From positions 1 through 61,932 of the forward strand of contig JAJPES010000035.1 of the NCBI GenBank assembly GCA_021166725.1: DNA of 61,932 bases. The letters are read 5' to 3'. The notes under the pieces were generated by a model. The model was not told the origin of the DNA. It made no database searches and worked only from the letters and a program-made list of their open reading frames with translations. Both the position numbers and the translations under genes were made by a program. The stretch's first letter is position 1; each line of letters starts with the position of its first letter. Origin of the DNA: Burkholderiaceae bacterium. Lineage in GTDB: Bacteria > Pseudomonadota > Gammaproteobacteria > Burkholderiales > Burkholderiaceae_E. Of this stretch, positions 38,915 to 47,844 are shown piece after piece.

Positions 38915-39427
38915 GTGACGCTGCGTTCCCTGCTCTTCCTGGTCGTCTTCGGCGCGCTCGTCGCGTTCGTCCTGGTCAACTGGCAGGTGCTGAACGCGCC
39001 GACCACGCTGTCGCTCGCGTTCACCGAGGTGCAGGCGCCGCTCGGCCTGGTGATGCTCGCGTTCATCGTGCTCGTCACCGTGTTGCTGCTCGCCTACATC
39101 GTCTACCTGCAGATGTCCGGGCTGCTCGAGACGCGTCGCCACGGCAAGGAGCTGCAGGTGCAGCGCGAACTGGCCGACCAGGCCGAGTCGTCGCGCTTCA
39201 CGGAGCTGCGCTCGTATCTGGAGTCGCGCTTCTCGCGCAGCGACGACCGGCGCGACGAGATCGAGCGGGCGGTGCGGGCGCGGCTCGATGCGCTCGAGTC
39301 GCAAGTGAAGGCGAGTGTCGAATTGCAGGGCAACGCGCTCGCGGCTACGCTCGCCGAGCTGGCCGATCGCTACGATCGGGACCGGCAGGATCACGACCGC
39401 CCGGCGCGCGACCGGCTCGATGGCTGA
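38915..39427 (+). CDS. LapA-domain membrane protein with coiled-coil tail
   Basis: A 170-residue protein with two N-terminal transmembrane helices (about residues 4-24 and 43-65), matching the LapA/DUF1049 domain (LVNWQVLNAPTTLSLAFTEVQAPLGLVMLAFIV carries the family pattern of short loop plus second helix). The cytosolic part (about 75-170) is a charged helix, probably a coiled coil (repeated EL/RL/DE pattern). LapA proteins help assemble or stabilise LPS in E. coli. The GTG start at 38915 follows DUF1850 by 34 bp. The C-terminal Arg/Asp-rich end is low complexity. Confidence 0.75.
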   Translation: MTLRSLLFLVVFGALVAFVLVNWQVLNAPTTLSLAFTEVQAPLGLVMLAFIVLVTVLLLAYIVYLQMSGLLETRRHGKELQVQRELADQAESSRFTELRSYLESRFSRSDDRRDEIERAVRARLDALESQVKASVELQGNALAATLAELADRYDRDRQDHDRPARDRLDG

Positions 39428-39629
39428 CGACCCGCCGCTGGTCTTTCCGGTACGCGCGACCTCACCGCGATGCGCGCGCGGCAGCTAGAATGACGGCCGG
39501 CGAACGCGCGACCGAAGCCGGGGTCGCACGCCCGATCGCATGCCGATCGCCCCGCCCGCGTCGCCGCGGCGTTCCTCGCTCTTTGCACCTTCCCTTCACC
39601 TGCGAAATGCGAAACCACGGAACCCACGC
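39428..39629. other. Leader region of nrdJ
   Basis: This 202-bp gap has a TAGAAT -10-like hexamer at 39486-39491 but no cobalamin riboswitch core, no clear NrdR box pair and no terminator that I can see. Confidence 0.4.
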
Positions 39630-42524
39630 ATGAAAATCGAAGACATCCTCGCCGCCCTGCCCGAGCAGGAAGTGACGATCGACGTCCTGCGCGAGAAGTA
39701 CGCCAAGGGAGACGAATCGACCGCGCGCGAGGTGCGCCAGCGAGTGGCCCGCGCCCTCGCCACGGTCGAGCCGCAGGCGTTGCGCGAGCACTGGGAGTCC
39801 GAGTTCCTGTGGGCGATGGAGCACGGCTTCGTTCCCGCCGGGCGCATCAATTCGGCGGCCGGCACCGACATCCGCGCCACGCTGATCAACTGCTTCGTGC
39901 AACCGATCGGCGACGCGGTCTGGGGCTACAGCGAGAACGGAACGCCGGGCATCTACGCGGCGCTGCAGGAAGCTGCCGAGACGATGCGCCGCGGCGGCGG
40001 CGTCGGCTACGACTTCTCGTCGATCCGCCCGCGCGGTGCGCTGGTCAAGGGAACGCTGTCGCGCGCGTCGGGCCCGGTGTCGTACATGCGGGTGTTCGAC
40101 AAGTCCTGCGAGACGCTCGAGTCGGCCGGCTCGCGGCGCGGCGCACAAATGGGCGTGATGCGAGTCGATCACCCCGACGTCGAGGAATTCATCGGCGCGA
40201 AGAACGACGGTTCGTTGTCGAACTTCAACATGTCGGTGGCGGTCACCGACGCGTTCATGCGCGCGGTCGAGGCCGACGGCGAGTTCGAGCTGGTGCACGA
40301 GGTGCAGCCCTTCGACGAGAACGGACTGGGCCGCAACGCCGAAGGCAAGTGGATCTATCGCCGGATCGACGCGCGCGAGCTGTGGGATCAGATCATGGCG
40401 TCCACCTACGATCATGCCGAGCCGGGCGTGATCTTCATCGACCGCGTCAACCGTGACAACAATCTCGCGTACTGCGAGCGCATCGAGGCGAGCAACCCGT
40501 GCGGCGAGCAGTTCCTGCCGCCGTACGGGTGCTGCGATCTCGGCAGCCTGAACCTCACGCGCTTCATCGTCGATCCGTTCGGCGACAAGCCGGCCTTCGA
40601 CTTCGAACGTTTCCGCCGCACGGTGGCCATCTCGGTGCGCGCGCTCGACAACGTGCTCGACCTCACGCTGTGGCCGCTCGAGGCACAGGAGCGCGAGGCG
40701 CAGGCCAAGCGCCGCATCGGCCTGGGCTTCACCGGGCTGGGCAACGCGCTCACCATGCTGAAGCTGCGCTACGACACCGACGAGGCGCGCGCATTCGCCG
40801 CGCGCATCGCGCAGTCGATGCGCGACGTCGCCTACGAGGCGTCGGTGGAACTGGCCATCGAACGCGGAGCGTTCCCGCTGTTCGACGCCGACCAGTGGCT
40901 CGCCGAGCCGCACGCCGCCTCGCGCCTGCCCGACGCCTTGAAGAAACGCGTGCGCGAGCACGGCATCCGCAACTCGCACCTGCTGTCGATCGCGCCCACC
41001 GGAACGATCTCGATCGCCTTCGCCGGCAATGCCTCCGGCGGCATCGAGCCGGCGTTCTCGTGGACCTACACGCGCCGCAAGCGCATGCCCGACGGCAGCA
41101 GGCTCGAATACCAGGTCGAGGACTTCGCCTACCGGATGTGGCGCCATCTCGGGCACGACACCAACGCGCTGCCCGACTACTTCGTCTCGGCGATGCAGAT
41201 CTCGGCGCTCGATCACATGCGCATGAGCGCGGCCGTGCAGCCGTACATCGACTCGGCGATCAGCAAGACGGTCAACGTCGACGAGGATTATCCGTACGAG
41301 CAATTCAAGACGTTGTATTTCGAAGCGTGGCGCGCGGGCCTGAAAGGCATCACGACCTACCGGCCGAACAGCGTGATCGGCTCGGTGCTGAGCGTAGCGC
41401 CGTCGTCCAGCGCGCAGCAGCCGCAGGATCTGCAGGTTGCGCCCGAGGAGTCCGACCGGCGCCTGCGCATCGAGCGCGTGCCGCAGCCGGCGCTGTCGTC
41501 GCTGCGCTGGCCGAGCCGGCCGAAGCTGCCCGGCGGCAACCTCGCGTACTCGTACATGGTCGAGCCGCTCGACGAACGCGCATCGTTCTGCATCTTCATC
41601 GGCCAGACCGAGGAGTCCTATCTGCGCGCCGACGGCAGCACCGGGCTGCGCAGCGTCCCGTTCGAGACGTGGGTCAACGGCAACGAGCAGCCGCGCGGCC
41701 TGGGCGCGATCGCCAAGGCGCTGTCGATGGACATGCGCTCGAACGATCGCGCGTGGCTGAAGATGAAGCTCGATGCGCTCGCGCGCACGCGCGACGAGCA
41801 GCCGCTGCAGATGCCCTTCCCGCCCAACGGCGAGGTGCGCTGGACGCCGGGGCTGGTCGCCGGCTTCGCCGAGATCGTGCGGCATCGCTGCGAGGAACTC
41901 GGCATGTTCGAGGCGCTCGATGCGCAGCCCTCGCCGATGGTCGACGCGATGATGTTCCGCAAGGAGCCGAAGTCGGGTCCGCTCGGCACGCTGTCCTGGA
42001 CCGCCGACGTCGCCAACGCCGCCACCAACGACGACTTCGTCATCGGCGTCAAGGAGCTGCAGCTGCCCGACGGCACGCGGCGGCCCTACTCGATCTGGCT
42101 GTCGGGCGACTACCCGCGCGCACTCGACGGCCTGGCCAAGCTGCTGTCGGTCGACATGCACCTGATCGACGTCAACTGGATCGGCCTGAAGCTGCGCAAG
42201 CTGCTGAACTTCGGCGAGTTGAACGGGTCGTTCTGGGCCCAGGTGCCGGGCGAGTCGCGCCAGCAGGTTTGGCCGAGCACGGTGGCCTACATCGCTGCGC
42301 TGCTGCTGCATCGCTTCAAAGTGCTGGGGCTGCTCGACTCCGAAGGTCGCGCCATCGGCGGCGCCGGCGCGCTCGCGCTGCCCGACCACGAGAAGCCCGA
42401 GGCGAGCACCGAGGCGCCACTGATCGCCGGCCAGGCCTGTCCGTCGTGCGGCGCGCACGCGTACATCCGGCGCGACGGCTGCATGTTCTGCACCGCCTGC
42501 GGCCACCAGGGCGAATGCGGATGA
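39630..42524 (+). CDS. nrdJ: Adenosylcobalamin-dependent ribonucleotide reductase, class II
   Basis: A 964-residue vitamin B12-dependent reductase that makes deoxyribonucleotides with or without oxygen. Landmarks: LINCFVQP, RRGGGVGYDFSSIRPRG, SNFNMSVAVTDAFM, the active-site NPCGEQFLPPYGCCDLGSLNL (class II NxCxE), and NSHLLSIAPTGTISIAF. The C-terminal third (about 630-930) holds the extra domain of the long NrdJ form. The last 45 residues carry a zinc-ribbon, CPSCG and CTACG, which holds the redox thiols that re-reduce the active site. The start ATG at 39630 (MKIEDILAAL) matches the family. No nrdA/nrdB pair is visible here. Confidence 0.96.
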   Translation: MKIEDILAALPEQEVTIDVLREKYAKGDESTAREVRQRVARALATVEPQALREHWESEFLWAMEHGFVPAGRINSAAGTDIRATLINCFVQPIGDAVWGYSENGTPGIYAALQEAAETMRRGGGVGYDFSSIRPRGALVKGTLSRASGPVSYMRVFDKSCETLESAGSRRGAQMGVMRVDHPDVEEFIGAKNDGSLSNFNMSVAVTDAFMRAVEADGEFELVHEVQPFDENGLGRNAEGKWIYRRIDARELWDQIMASTYDHAEPGVIFIDRVNRDNNLAYCERIEASNPCGEQFLPPYGCCDLGSLNLTRFIVDPFGDKPAFDFERFRRTVAISVRALDNVLDLTLWPLEAQEREAQAKRRIGLGFTGLGNALTMLKLRYDTDEARAFAARIAQSMRDVAYEASVELAIERGAFPLFDADQWLAEPHAASRLPDALKKRVREHGIRNSHLLSIAPTGTISIAFAGNASGGIEPAFSWTYTRRKRMPDGSRLEYQVEDFAYRMWRHLGHDTNALPDYFVSAMQISALDHMRMSAAVQPYIDSAISKTVNVDEDYPYEQFKTLYFEAWRAGLKGITTYRPNSVIGSVLSVAPSSSAQQPQDLQVAPEESDRRLRIERVPQPALSSLRWPSRPKLPGGNLAYSYMVEPLDERASFCIFIGQTEESYLRADGSTGLRSVPFETWVNGNEQPRGLGAIAKALSMDMRSNDRAWLKMKLDALARTRDEQPLQMPFPPNGEVRWTPGLVAGFAEIVRHRCEELGMFEALDAQPSPMVDAMMFRKEPKSGPLGTLSWTADVANAATNDDFVIGVKELQLPDGTRRPYSIWLSGDYPRALDGLAKLLSVDMHLIDVNWIGLKLRKLLNFGELNGSFWAQVPGESRQQVWPSTVAYIAALLLHRFKVLGLLDSEGRAIGGAGALALPDHEKPEASTEAPLIAGQACPSCGAHAYIRRDGCMFCTACGHQGECG

Positions 42525-42565
42525 GGCGGGCGATGCCGACGAGCGCCTAGGCACGTACGAAGGAG

Positions 42566-43315
42566 ATGGCCGAGCGCATTCTCGTCGTCGACGACGAAGA
42601 GGGAATCCGCGAGCTGCTGTTCGCGTACCTGAGCGGCTTCGGCTTCGACGTCGCCGCAGTGGCCGATGGCGGCGAGATGCGCCGCCATCTGGCCGAGCAT
42701 CCGGTCGATCTGGTGCTGCTCGACCTCGGCCTGCCGCAGGAGGACGGACTCGTGCTGGCGCGCGAACTGCGTACCCGCGACGACGTTCCGGGCATCATCA
42801 TCGTCACCGGCCGCGGCGAGCCGGTCGATCGCATCCTCGGTCTCGAGCTCGGCGCCGACGACTACATTCCCAAGCCCTTCGACCTGCGCGAGCTCGTCGC
42901 TCGCGTTCGCAGCGTGCTGCGCCGCGTGCGACCGGAAAGCGCGGCTTCCGCGCCGCCCGCCCCGGAGCAGCAGCAGCGCTTCGAGTTCGATGGCTGGCAC
43001 ATCGACCTGGCCGCGCGCTCTGTCGTGCGTCCCGACGGCACGCCCGTGGCCCTCACCACCGGCGAGTTCGACCTGCTGGCGACCTTCGTGCGCCAACCGA
43101 ACCGCGCACTCACGCGGGACGAACTCATGGACGCGCTGTACCGGCGCGAGGCCGGCCCCTTCGATCGCGCCATCGACGTGCTGGTCGGCCGCCTGCGGCG
43201 CAAGATCGAGCGGGATCCGACCGGGCCGCAGCTGGTGAAGTCGGTGCGCGGCGTCGGCTACCTGTTCGCGGCACGCGTGGCGCCCGATGCCCGCGCAAGC
43301 GATGCTCCCCGCTGA
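42566..43315 (+). CDS. OmpR-family two-component response regulator
   Basis: A 249-residue regulator. The receiver domain (1-120) has the acidic pair Asp9-Asp10, phospho-acceptor Asp53 in LVLLDLGLP, a Thr at 81 and Lys103 in DDYIPKPF. A linker of about 15 residues rich in Ala, Pro and Gln leads to a winged-helix OmpR/PhoB DNA-binding domain (about 140-240; LTTGEFDLLATFVRQPNRALTR, RKIERDP, VRGVGYLF). An AAGGAG site stands immediately before the ATG. It overlaps the hybrid kinase gene by 29 bp, so the two form one unit. The target genes are unknown. Confidence 0.93.
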   Translation: MAERILVVDDEEGIRELLFAYLSGFGFDVAAVADGGEMRRHLAEHPVDLVLLDLGLPQEDGLVLARELRTRDDVPGIIIVTGRGEPVDRILGLELGADDYIPKPFDLRELVARVRSVLRRVRPESAASAPPAPEQQQRFEFDGWHIDLAARSVVRPDGTPVALTTGEFDLLATFVRQPNRALTRDELMDALYRREAGPFDRAIDVLVGRLRRKIERDPTGPQLVKSVRGVGYLFAARVAPDARASDAPR

Positions 43316-45422
43316 CCCGAAAGCCGGCGAAGCGCCGCTCGCCGACACGATCGACGAACCGGCGTTGTACCGCCAGGTGTTCCACGCGGCATCCGACGCA
43401 ATGCTGATCGTCGACGACGCCGGCCAAATCCGCCTGGCCAATGCACGCAGCGACGCGCTCTTCGGCTACGAGACGGACGGCCTGGTCGACCGCTCGATCG
43501 AGGAACTGATTCCGCAGCGTTTTCGCGAATCGCATGCGCAGCATCGCGCCCGCTATCGCAGCGCGCCTCGTGCGCGCCCGATGGGCACGAACATCGCGCT
43601 CACCGCCCGGCACCGCGACGGGCACGAATTCGCCGTCGAGATCAGCCTGAATCCGCTGCGCGTAGACGGCGCGGTGTGGACCTGCGTGAACGTGCGTAAC
43701 GTCGACGCGCTGCGCCATGCGCAGGACCTGATCGTTCGCGCGCGTCAGGCCAACGCGGTCGCCGACTTCGGGCGCCTGGCACTGGCCACACGCGACTTCG
43801 CCGCGATCCAGCAGCAGGCATGCGCGCTGCTCACCGAACACCTCGGCGTCGACTTCGCGCTATGCGGGCGCGTCGCGTTCGCCGCAGGCCGACTCGACAT
43901 CGCCGCGCGGCTCGGACTCGACGCCGACGAGCACCTCGATGCATTGCGCGCGCAACTCGGGCAGCTCGTCGCCGACGACGCCGCGCGGCTGCTCGATCGG
44001 CCGATCCTGCTCGAGCGGCCGATGGCCGCGGAACCTGGCGATACGGACGATCCATCCACCGCGATCGTATGCGCGATCCCCGGCGAGGAAGGCCAGTGCC
44101 TGGGCGTGCTGCTGGCCGGCTCGCGCGCCTCGCGCAGCTTCTCGCGCGACGACGGCAGCTTCGTGCAGGCGCTGGCCAACACGGTGGGCGCAGCCCTGCA
44201 GCGCGAGGGGGCGGAGGCGCAACTGTTCCAGTCGCAGCGCCTGGAGGCGCTCGGACAACTCACCGGCGGCGTCGCGCACGACTTCAACAACCTGCTCACG
44301 GTGGTCTCGGGCAACCTGCAGATGCTCGAGGAGCGCATCGCCGATGACGCGCTCGGCGCGCGCCTGGCCAAAGCGGCGCTGCGGGCGACGGCTCGCGGCG
44401 CCGATCTCACGCGCAAGCTGCTCGCGTTCTCGCGCCGCCAGACGCTGCAGCCGCGCGCGATCGACGTCGCGCAACTGCTCGAGTCGATCGTCGACATCCT
44501 TCGCCGCACGCTGGGCGCGAAGATCGACGTACGCCTGGAGCTCGAAGACGCGCTGCCGGCGGCGAAGGCCGACCCCGGCATGCTCGACACGGCGCTGCTG
44601 AACCTCGCGGTCAATGCGCGCGATGCGATGCCAGACGGCGGCAGGCTCACGCTGTCGGCAAGTCGCGTGAATGCGCCCTCGCATCCGGCCACGCGCGGCG
44701 AACAGCTGGTTGCCGGCGACTACGTGTGCATCGCCGTCACCGACACCGGTTCGGGCATGGCCCCGGAAGTGCTCGCACATGCGTTCGAACCGTTCTTCAC
44801 GACGAAGGAGAGCGGCAAGGGAAGCGGTCTCGGGCTGAGCCTCGTCTACGGCTTCGCCAAGCAGTCGGGCGGGCACATCGACGTGCAAAGCAGCCCGGGC
44901 GCCGGCACTTCGATCGCGCTGTACCTGCCGGTCGACGACGGCAGCGCGGCGCCGCGCGCGCGCCGCCCGACCGGCGTGGACTACGCGGGCGGAGCCGAGA
45001 CGATCCTCGTGGTCGAGGACGACGACGAGGTGCGCTCGGTGGCGCTCGCCTTCCTGGGCAAGCTGGGCTACCGCGTGCTGCAGGCGGCCGACGCCGCGCA
45101 GGCGCTCGCGCGCATCGACTCCGACGAGCCCATCGACCTGCTGTTCACCGACGTGGTGATGCGCGGCGAACTTGACGGACCCGCGCTCGCCCGCGAAGCG
45201 CTGCGCCGACGCCCCGGCCTGCGCGTGGTCTTCACTTCGGGACACGCGCCCGAGTCGATCACGTTGCTGGAGCGCCGGGTGGGCGCGGAGTTGCTACCCA
45301 AGCCGTACCGGATCGATCAGCTGGCGCGAATCATGCGGCGTGCGCTCGACACCACGCCGAGCAAGTCCGCCGCCGCCGATTCGTCGTCGCACCGGCCCGA
45401 AACACCGCCGACGGCCGGCTGA
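43287..45422 (+). CDS. Hybrid sensor histidine kinase (PAS-GAF-HK-REC)
   Basis: A 711-residue kinase without evident membrane helices, so probably cytosolic. Order of domains: PAS (about 25-135; FHAASDAMLIVDDAGQIRLANARS), GAF-like region (about 150-300), HisKA with phospho-acceptor His in LTGGVAHDFNNLL (near 330), HATPase_c with NLAVNARDAMPDGG and GKGSGLGLSLVYGF, and a C-terminal receiver (about 570-690; VVEDDDEVRS, acceptor Asp in LLFTDVVM, Lys in LLPKPY). The H-box is the type seen in hybrid kinases of the NtrB-like group. Internal relay to the receiver and then to the OmpR partner is inferred. The start could be ATG 43287 or 43302. Confidence 0.9.
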   Translation: MPAQAMLPADPKAGEAPLADTIDEPALYRQVFHAASDAMLIVDDAGQIRLANARSDALFGYETDGLVDRSIEELIPQRFRESHAQHRARYRSAPRARPMGTNIALTARHRDGHEFAVEISLNPLRVDGAVWTCVNVRNVDALRHAQDLIVRARQANAVADFGRLALATRDFAAIQQQACALLTEHLGVDFALCGRVAFAAGRLDIAARLGLDADEHLDALRAQLGQLVADDAARLLDRPILLERPMAAEPGDTDDPSTAIVCAIPGEEGQCLGVLLAGSRASRSFSRDDGSFVQALANTVGAALQREGAEAQLFQSQRLEALGQLTGGVAHDFNNLLTVVSGNLQMLEERIADDALGARLAKAALRATARGADLTRKLLAFSRRQTLQPRAIDVAQLLESIVDILRRTLGAKIDVRLELEDALPAAKADPGMLDTALLNLAVNARDAMPDGGRLTLSASRVNAPSHPATRGEQLVAGDYVCIAVTDTGSGMAPEVLAHAFEPFFTTKESGKGSGLGLSLVYGFAKQSGGHIDVQSSPGAGTSIALYLPVDDGSAAPRARRPTGVDYAGGAETILVVEDDDEVRSVALAFLGKLGYRVLQAADAAQALARIDSDEPIDLLFTDVVMRGELDGPALAREALRRRPGLRVVFTSGHAPESITLLERRVGAELLPKPYRIDQLARIMRRALDTTPSKSAAADSSSHRPETPPTAG

Positions 45423-45431
45423 CGCGTAGTT

Positions 45432-46208
45432 TCAGCGCGCCTCGCGCCGCGTATCGTTGCGCCCGATCACGGCGCGCAGCGACGGCAGCGAGACGATCGC
45501 GATCTCGCGATTGCGCACGTGGATGAGGCCTTCGGCCTGGAAGCGCGACAGGATCCGGCTCACCGTCTCGAGCTTCAGCCCGAGCATGCTGCCGATCTCC
45601 TCGCGCGTCATGCGCAGCACGAAGCAGCTCGCGGAAAAGCCGCGCGCGGCCATGCGCTGCGACAGGTCGATGAGGAACGCCGCGAGGCGCTCTTCGGCCC
45701 GCATCGAGCCGAGCAACAGCATCAGCGCTCGCTCGCGCTGGATCTCGGCCGACAGCATCCGAAACAGCTCGCGCTGCAGCGCCGCGTCTCGCGCGGCCAG
45801 CGCGTCGAGTTCGGCGAACGGAATCTCGACGACTTCGCTGTCTTCCAGCGCGACCGCATCGCCGGCGTGCACGTCCAGGCCGATTCCGTCGACGCCCAGC
45901 ACTTCGCCGCCGAGGTGAAAACCGGTGACCTGCTCGCGGCCGTCCTCGGTGAGCAGCACCGACTTGAACGAACCGGCACGGATGCCGAACAGCGCATGAA
46001 AGGAGTCGCCGTAGCGATACAGGTATTCGCCGCGACGCACCCGCCGGCGCGTGGCCGATGCAGCACCCATCAGCATCTCCAGCCCGTCCGCGCGGCGAGC
46101 GGGCGTGCTCCGAGGACGGGCGGGCTGCGCGTTCGCGGCCTGGGACCCTTCGACGAGCGCAAGACCCAGCGGCGCAAAACGGGATTCGGCGAGGTGCGGC
46201 ATCGACAT
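45432..46208 (-). CDS. Crp/Fnr-family regulator with Fnr recognition helix, no Fe-S cysteines
   Basis: A 258-residue transcription factor with a cyclic-nucleotide-binding-type domain (about 50-150), dimer helix and C-terminal helix-turn-helix (about 190-245). The recognition helix LETVSR (residues 213-218) has the E-x-x-S-R pattern of E. coli Fnr, so it should read TTGAT-type sites. However, only one Cys occurs (Cys195); the cluster ligands of Fnr (three N-terminal and one central Cys) are absent, so it cannot hold a [4Fe-4S] cluster in the Fnr way. The start at 46208 or 46202 is preferred; the frame is open upstream. It is divergent from the universal stress protein gene. Confidence 0.88.
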   Translation of the reverse strand: MSMPHLAESRFAPLGLALVEGSQAANAQPARPRSTPARRADGLEMLMGAASATRRRVRRGEYLYRYGDSFHALFGIRAGSFKSVLLTEDGREQVTGFHLGGEVLGVDGIGLDVHAGDAVALEDSEVVEIPFAELDALAARDAALQRELFRMLSAEIQRERALMLLLGSMRAEERLAAFLIDLSQRMAARGFSASCFVLRMTREEIGSMLGLKLETVSRILSRFQAEGLIHVRNREIAIVSLPSLRAVIGRNDTRREAR

Positions 46209-46314
46209 GAGCAAACTCCTGCACACCGGGACCGCCCGGTTCGATGCCAATCTACCGAGGCCGGACCGCCGTTCGATGGCAGTGCGGCAACAGCGGGTAA
46301 CAGTTTGTAACGAC

Positions 46315-46336
46315 GTTCGCCGGCCCCCCGGCGAAC
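46315..46336. promoter_or_regulatory. Perfect inverted repeat in the fnr-like/usp intergenic region
   Basis: A 9-bp perfect stem GTTCGCCGG / CCGGCGAAC with loop CCCC lies between the divergent genes. Just upstream (46297-46311) the direct repeat GTAAC-AGTTT-GTAAC occurs. Neither matches an Fnr box; they may be an operator or an RNA hairpin. Confidence 0.4.
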
Positions 46337-46417
46337 CCGATCGGCGCGCCCGGCGCCGCTCGCGCGCGTGCGGCGCTTCGACTAGCATGCGCACATCGAC
46401 GCTCGCGGAGAAGACGC

Positions 46418-46861
46418 ATGTACAAGCACCTGCTGGTCCCCACCGACGGATCCGAACTGTCGAACAACGCGGTCGAACGGGCGATCGGATTCGCCCGCGA
46501 AAGCGGCGCGCGCATCACCGCGCTGCACGTGATGCCGGAGTACATTCCGCCGGCCTTCGCCGAATTCCCCGCCGCCGGCCAGGCCTCGTTCGCCGAGTTC
46601 ACCAAGGCCACCGAGGAGAACGCCCGCGTCGTGCTCGACGCGGTAGCGCAATCGGCTTCGGCGGCAGGGGTCGATTGCGACACCGTCTCGGTGCGGCACA
46701 CGCAGCCGTACCGCGCGATCATCGACACGGCGCGCGAGCGGGGTTGCGATCTCATCTTCATGGCCTCGCACGGACGGCGCGGATTGAGCGCCCTCGTGCT
46801 CGGCAGCGAAACCAACAAGGTGCTCACGCATTCGAGCATTCCGGTGCTGGTGTTCCGCTGA
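46418..46861 (+). CDS. Universal stress protein, UspA family
   Basis: A 147-residue single Usp domain. The N-terminal VPTDGSELS and the ATP-binding tail MASHGRRGLSALVLGSETNKVLTHSSIPVLV (G-2x-G-9x-G-S/T pattern) suggest an ATP-binding member. It is divergent from the Fnr-like regulator and begins a run of small stress-type genes on the plus strand. Many such genes in betaproteobacteria are controlled by Fnr-like regulators, so control by the neighbour is plausible; no matching box was found. Confidence 0.92.
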   Translation: MYKHLLVPTDGSELSNNAVERAIGFARESGARITALHVMPEYIPPAFAEFPAAGQASFAEFTKATEENARVVLDAVAQSASAAGVDCDTVSVRHTQPYRAIIDTARERGCDLIFMASHGRRGLSALVLGSETNKVLTHSSIPVLVFR

Positions 46862-46903
46862 AGCAGCGGGCGATCGCGCACGAAACAACCAGGAGAAAGA
46901 TCG

Positions 46904-47233
46904 ATGGATGCAATGGAACAGGCTGCGGACAAGGCGGCGGCGGCACGCGATCGACTCGCCGACGAGCTGCGCTCGCTGGTGTCCGACGCCGAGGAGATGC
47001 TGAAGGCGGCGTCGCGCGGCGGAAACGAACAGCTGAATCTGGTTCGCGAGCGTCTCGAGCGCGGCGTGAACGCGGCGCGCAGCGAGTTGAATTCGTTCCA
47101 GGAAGCGGCGCTCGAAACCGCGCGTCGGACGGCCGCCGAAACCGACGAATACGTGCACGAACACCCGTGGAACGCGGTCGGCATCGCCGCCGCCGTCGGC
47201 GTGCTGCTCGGCGTGCTGCTGACGCGGCGCTGA
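46904..47233 (+). CDS. DUF883 (ElaB/YqjD/CsbD-like) membrane-anchored protein
   Basis: A 109-residue protein of the ElaB/YqjD group: a long helical, heptad-like N-terminal part (about 1-85; DKAAAARDRLADELRSLVSDAEEML), followed by the hallmark EYVHEHPWNAVGIAAAVGVLLGVLLTRR, a C-terminal transmembrane anchor. In E. coli these proteins bind ribosomes at the membrane in stationary phase. An AGGAGA ribosome site precedes the ATG. It is 42 bp after the universal stress gene and its stop overlaps the CTG proposed as start of the next gene. Confidence 0.9.
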   Translation: MDAMEQAADKAAAARDRLADELRSLVSDAEEMLKAASRGGNEQLNLVRERLERGVNAARSELNSFQEAALETARRTAAETDEYVHEHPWNAVGIAAAVGVLLGVLLTRR

Positions 47234-47844
47234 GGGACAAGGCCATTCCGCAGCCCGCGGCTCGCAGGCGAGCGGCTCCGCCGTCGGCGCGCGGGCTGCC
47301 GCTTGCCGTCGCGCTGCTGCTGGGGCTCGTCGCGCTCGCGCCGGCGGCCGAGGCGCGCGGCACCCCCGAGGCGGCGCCCGCGGCCGCCGCCGAGCTGCGC
47401 TCGGCAAAGTCGATCGCCTGGATCGACGGCGTCGTCGAACACGTCTACGACGGCGACTCCTTTCGCCTGCACACGAGCGACGGACGCGAGTTCGGCGTGC
47501 GCATCGCCGGCATCGACGCTCCCGAGCGCACGCAGCCCTTCGCCAACGTCTCGCGCCAGGCGCTGCGCGAGGCGATCGACGATCGCGAAGTGCGCATCGC
47601 GGCGATCAAGGTCGATCCCTACGGTCGCGTCGTCGGGCGCGTGTTCGTCGCCGGTAAAGACATCGGGCTCGAACAGCTCGACCGCGGGCTCGCGTGGCAT
47701 TTCGTGCGCTACGACGCGGATCTCTCTCCCGCCGAGCGCGAGCGCTACGCAAACGCGCAGCGGCAGGCGCAGACCCGGCGCGCCGGGCTGTGGCAACAGA
47801 ACGACCCTCGGGCGCCCTGGCTATTCCGCGAGCAGCGACGGTAG
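47230..47844 (+). CDS. Thermonuclease-family (SNase-like) secreted nuclease, CTG start
   Basis: A protein of about 204 residues with a hydrophobic signal region (LPLAVALLLGLVALAPAAEA) and a staphylococcal-nuclease domain. Residues VVEHVYDGDSFRL, VRIAGIDAPERTQPF (Asp and Arg of the active site) and YGRVVGRVF are conserved. It is expected to cut DNA or RNA outside the cytoplasm with calcium. No ATG, GTG or TTG lies in frame between the previous stop and the domain; CTG 47230 overlaps the DUF883 stop (CTGA). The nearest canonical codon is GTG 47167, inside DUF883, which would give a long Arg-rich start. The 3' end overlaps the convergent sirtuin gene by 24 bp. Confidence 0.75.
   Translation: MRDKAIPQPAARRRAAPPSARGLPLAVALLLGLVALAPAAEARGTPEAAPAAAAELRSAKSIAWIDGVVEHVYDGDSFRLHTSDGREFGVRIAGIDAPERTQPFANVSRQALREAIDDREVRIAAIKVDPYGRVVGRVFVAGKDIGLEQLDRGLAWHFVRYDADLSPAERERYANAQRQAQTRRAGLWQQNDPRAPWLFREQRR

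Noticed and set aside
39428..39629. Cobalamin riboswitch upstream of the B12-dependent reductase
   Set aside because: No B12 box or matching helices were seen in the 202-bp gap.
46209..46417. Fnr box (TTGAT-N4-ATCAA) between the fnr-like and usp genes
   Set aside because: No site close to this pattern is present.
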